The notes under the pieces: model-generated
The model's input: the letters and a program-made list of their open reading frames with translations, nothing else
Told to the model about the DNA's origin: nothing
The model's database searches: none
In this document: piece after piece, positions 63,896 through 64,000 of the stretch
Layout of the letters: each line of letters opens with the position of its first letter
Numbering within the stretch: the first letter of the stretch is position 1
Assembly (NCBI RefSeq): GCF_020866965.1
Contig: NZ_JAJATX010000013.1
Coordinates: 1 to 64,000, forward strand
Length of the DNA: 64,000 bases
Source: Microvirga roseola
GTDB taxonomy: Bacteria; Pseudomonadota; Alphaproteobacteria; Rhizobiales; Beijerinckiaceae
Direction: 5' to 3'
Program-made: the position numbers and the translations under genes

Positions 63896-64000
63896 TTAGT
63901 TCAAGATCTGCTTTGTCGCCAGGATCCGGAACACGGTGGAGGCGATAAAGCTCCCGGCGGCGACCAGTTGGACCGCGGCTTCCGCAACGTCGCCCGTATT
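63896..64000 (-). CDS. C-terminal fragment of a gene running off the window
   Basis: An open minus-strand frame enters from the right edge and ends at TAA (63898-63896). Its last 34 residues are Ala/Val-rich, then AGSFIASTVFRILATKQILN. The segment looks hydrophobic, perhaps a C-terminal membrane helix or amphipathic tail. Too short to identify; codon use is normal. Confidence 0.45.
   Translation of the reverse strand, partial: NTGDVAEAAVQLVAAGSFIASTVFRILATKQILN

Overview
The window is a dense, GC-rich bacterial chromosome segment. Gene content and order point to an alphaproteobacterium of the order Hyphomicrobiales (Rhizobiales), probably near Microvirga/Methylobacteriaceae. Reasons: a gph/rpiA/DUF2059/gor neighbourhood; the block ccmI-E-F-H / degP / response regulator / histidine kinase / glnE; cobT-cobS-DUF1289-TIGR02281 protease; a DUF2865 protein; a class II DAHP synthase; and a sigma-EcfG type promoter. 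The genus is an inference. No phage, insertion sequence, plasmid origin, CRISPR array or rRNA operon is visible. Most of the sequence is housekeeping, with a few foreign-looking islands.

Layout. 1-5000: citramalate synthase, a GNAT enzyme and cysS in a tightly overlapping minus-strand operon. 5000-9440: small secreted proteins, CreA, a VOC protein, a DUF2865 protein and an ABC-2 exporter pair. 9440-15230: gltX and nadE flanked by palindromic intergenic repeats, a 24-residue membrane peptide behind a sigma-EcfG promoter, and class II DAHP synthase. 15360-16750: an AT-richer island with an orphan GSU2403-type nucleotidyltransferase preceded by four regularly spaced GTTTCAACA sites. 16750-25230: gor, an O-antigen-ligase-like protein, a tctCBA uptake operon, DUF2059, rpiA and gph. 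25290-30440: tRNA-Val(CAC), an L,D-transpeptidase, a DUF971 protein, moaA, a solute-binding protein, a 3-hydroxyisobutyrate-type dehydrogenase and an AAA ATPase. 30450-36350: a PaaG-like hydratase, a UDG-family protein, a thermonuclease-like protein, cobT divergent from cobS, DUF1289, an aspartic protease and dusA. 36350-37520: a second AT-richer island with a stand-alone DnaB-C-like ATPase. 37530-44550: ybaK, ureE with a very His-rich tail, guanine deaminase, xdhABC and gloA. 44760-49930: pepN and a PAS-domain sensor kinase. 50057-63848: an unbroken minus-strand run of glnE, a two-component pair, degP, a small secreted protein, ccmHFEI, and a FeuP/FeuQ-like two-component pair behind a small secreted protein. 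A gene fragment runs off the right edge.

Functional links. Guanine deaminase (guanine to xanthine) and XdhABC (xanthine to urate) form one purine-breakdown transcription unit; MoaA supplies an early step of its molybdenum cofactor, and UreE points to urease elsewhere for the urea end product. CcmEFHI handle haem ligation for c-type cytochromes; ccmABCDG are not in the window. The envelope genes (DegP with its kinase and regulator, FeuPQ-like, L,D-transpeptidase, O-antigen-ligase-like) form a second theme. Nothing in the window is clearly a new multi-gene system. The best candidates for undescribed biology are the nucleotidyltransferase with its phased site array, the stand-alone DnaB-like ATPase, and the stress-driven membrane peptide.
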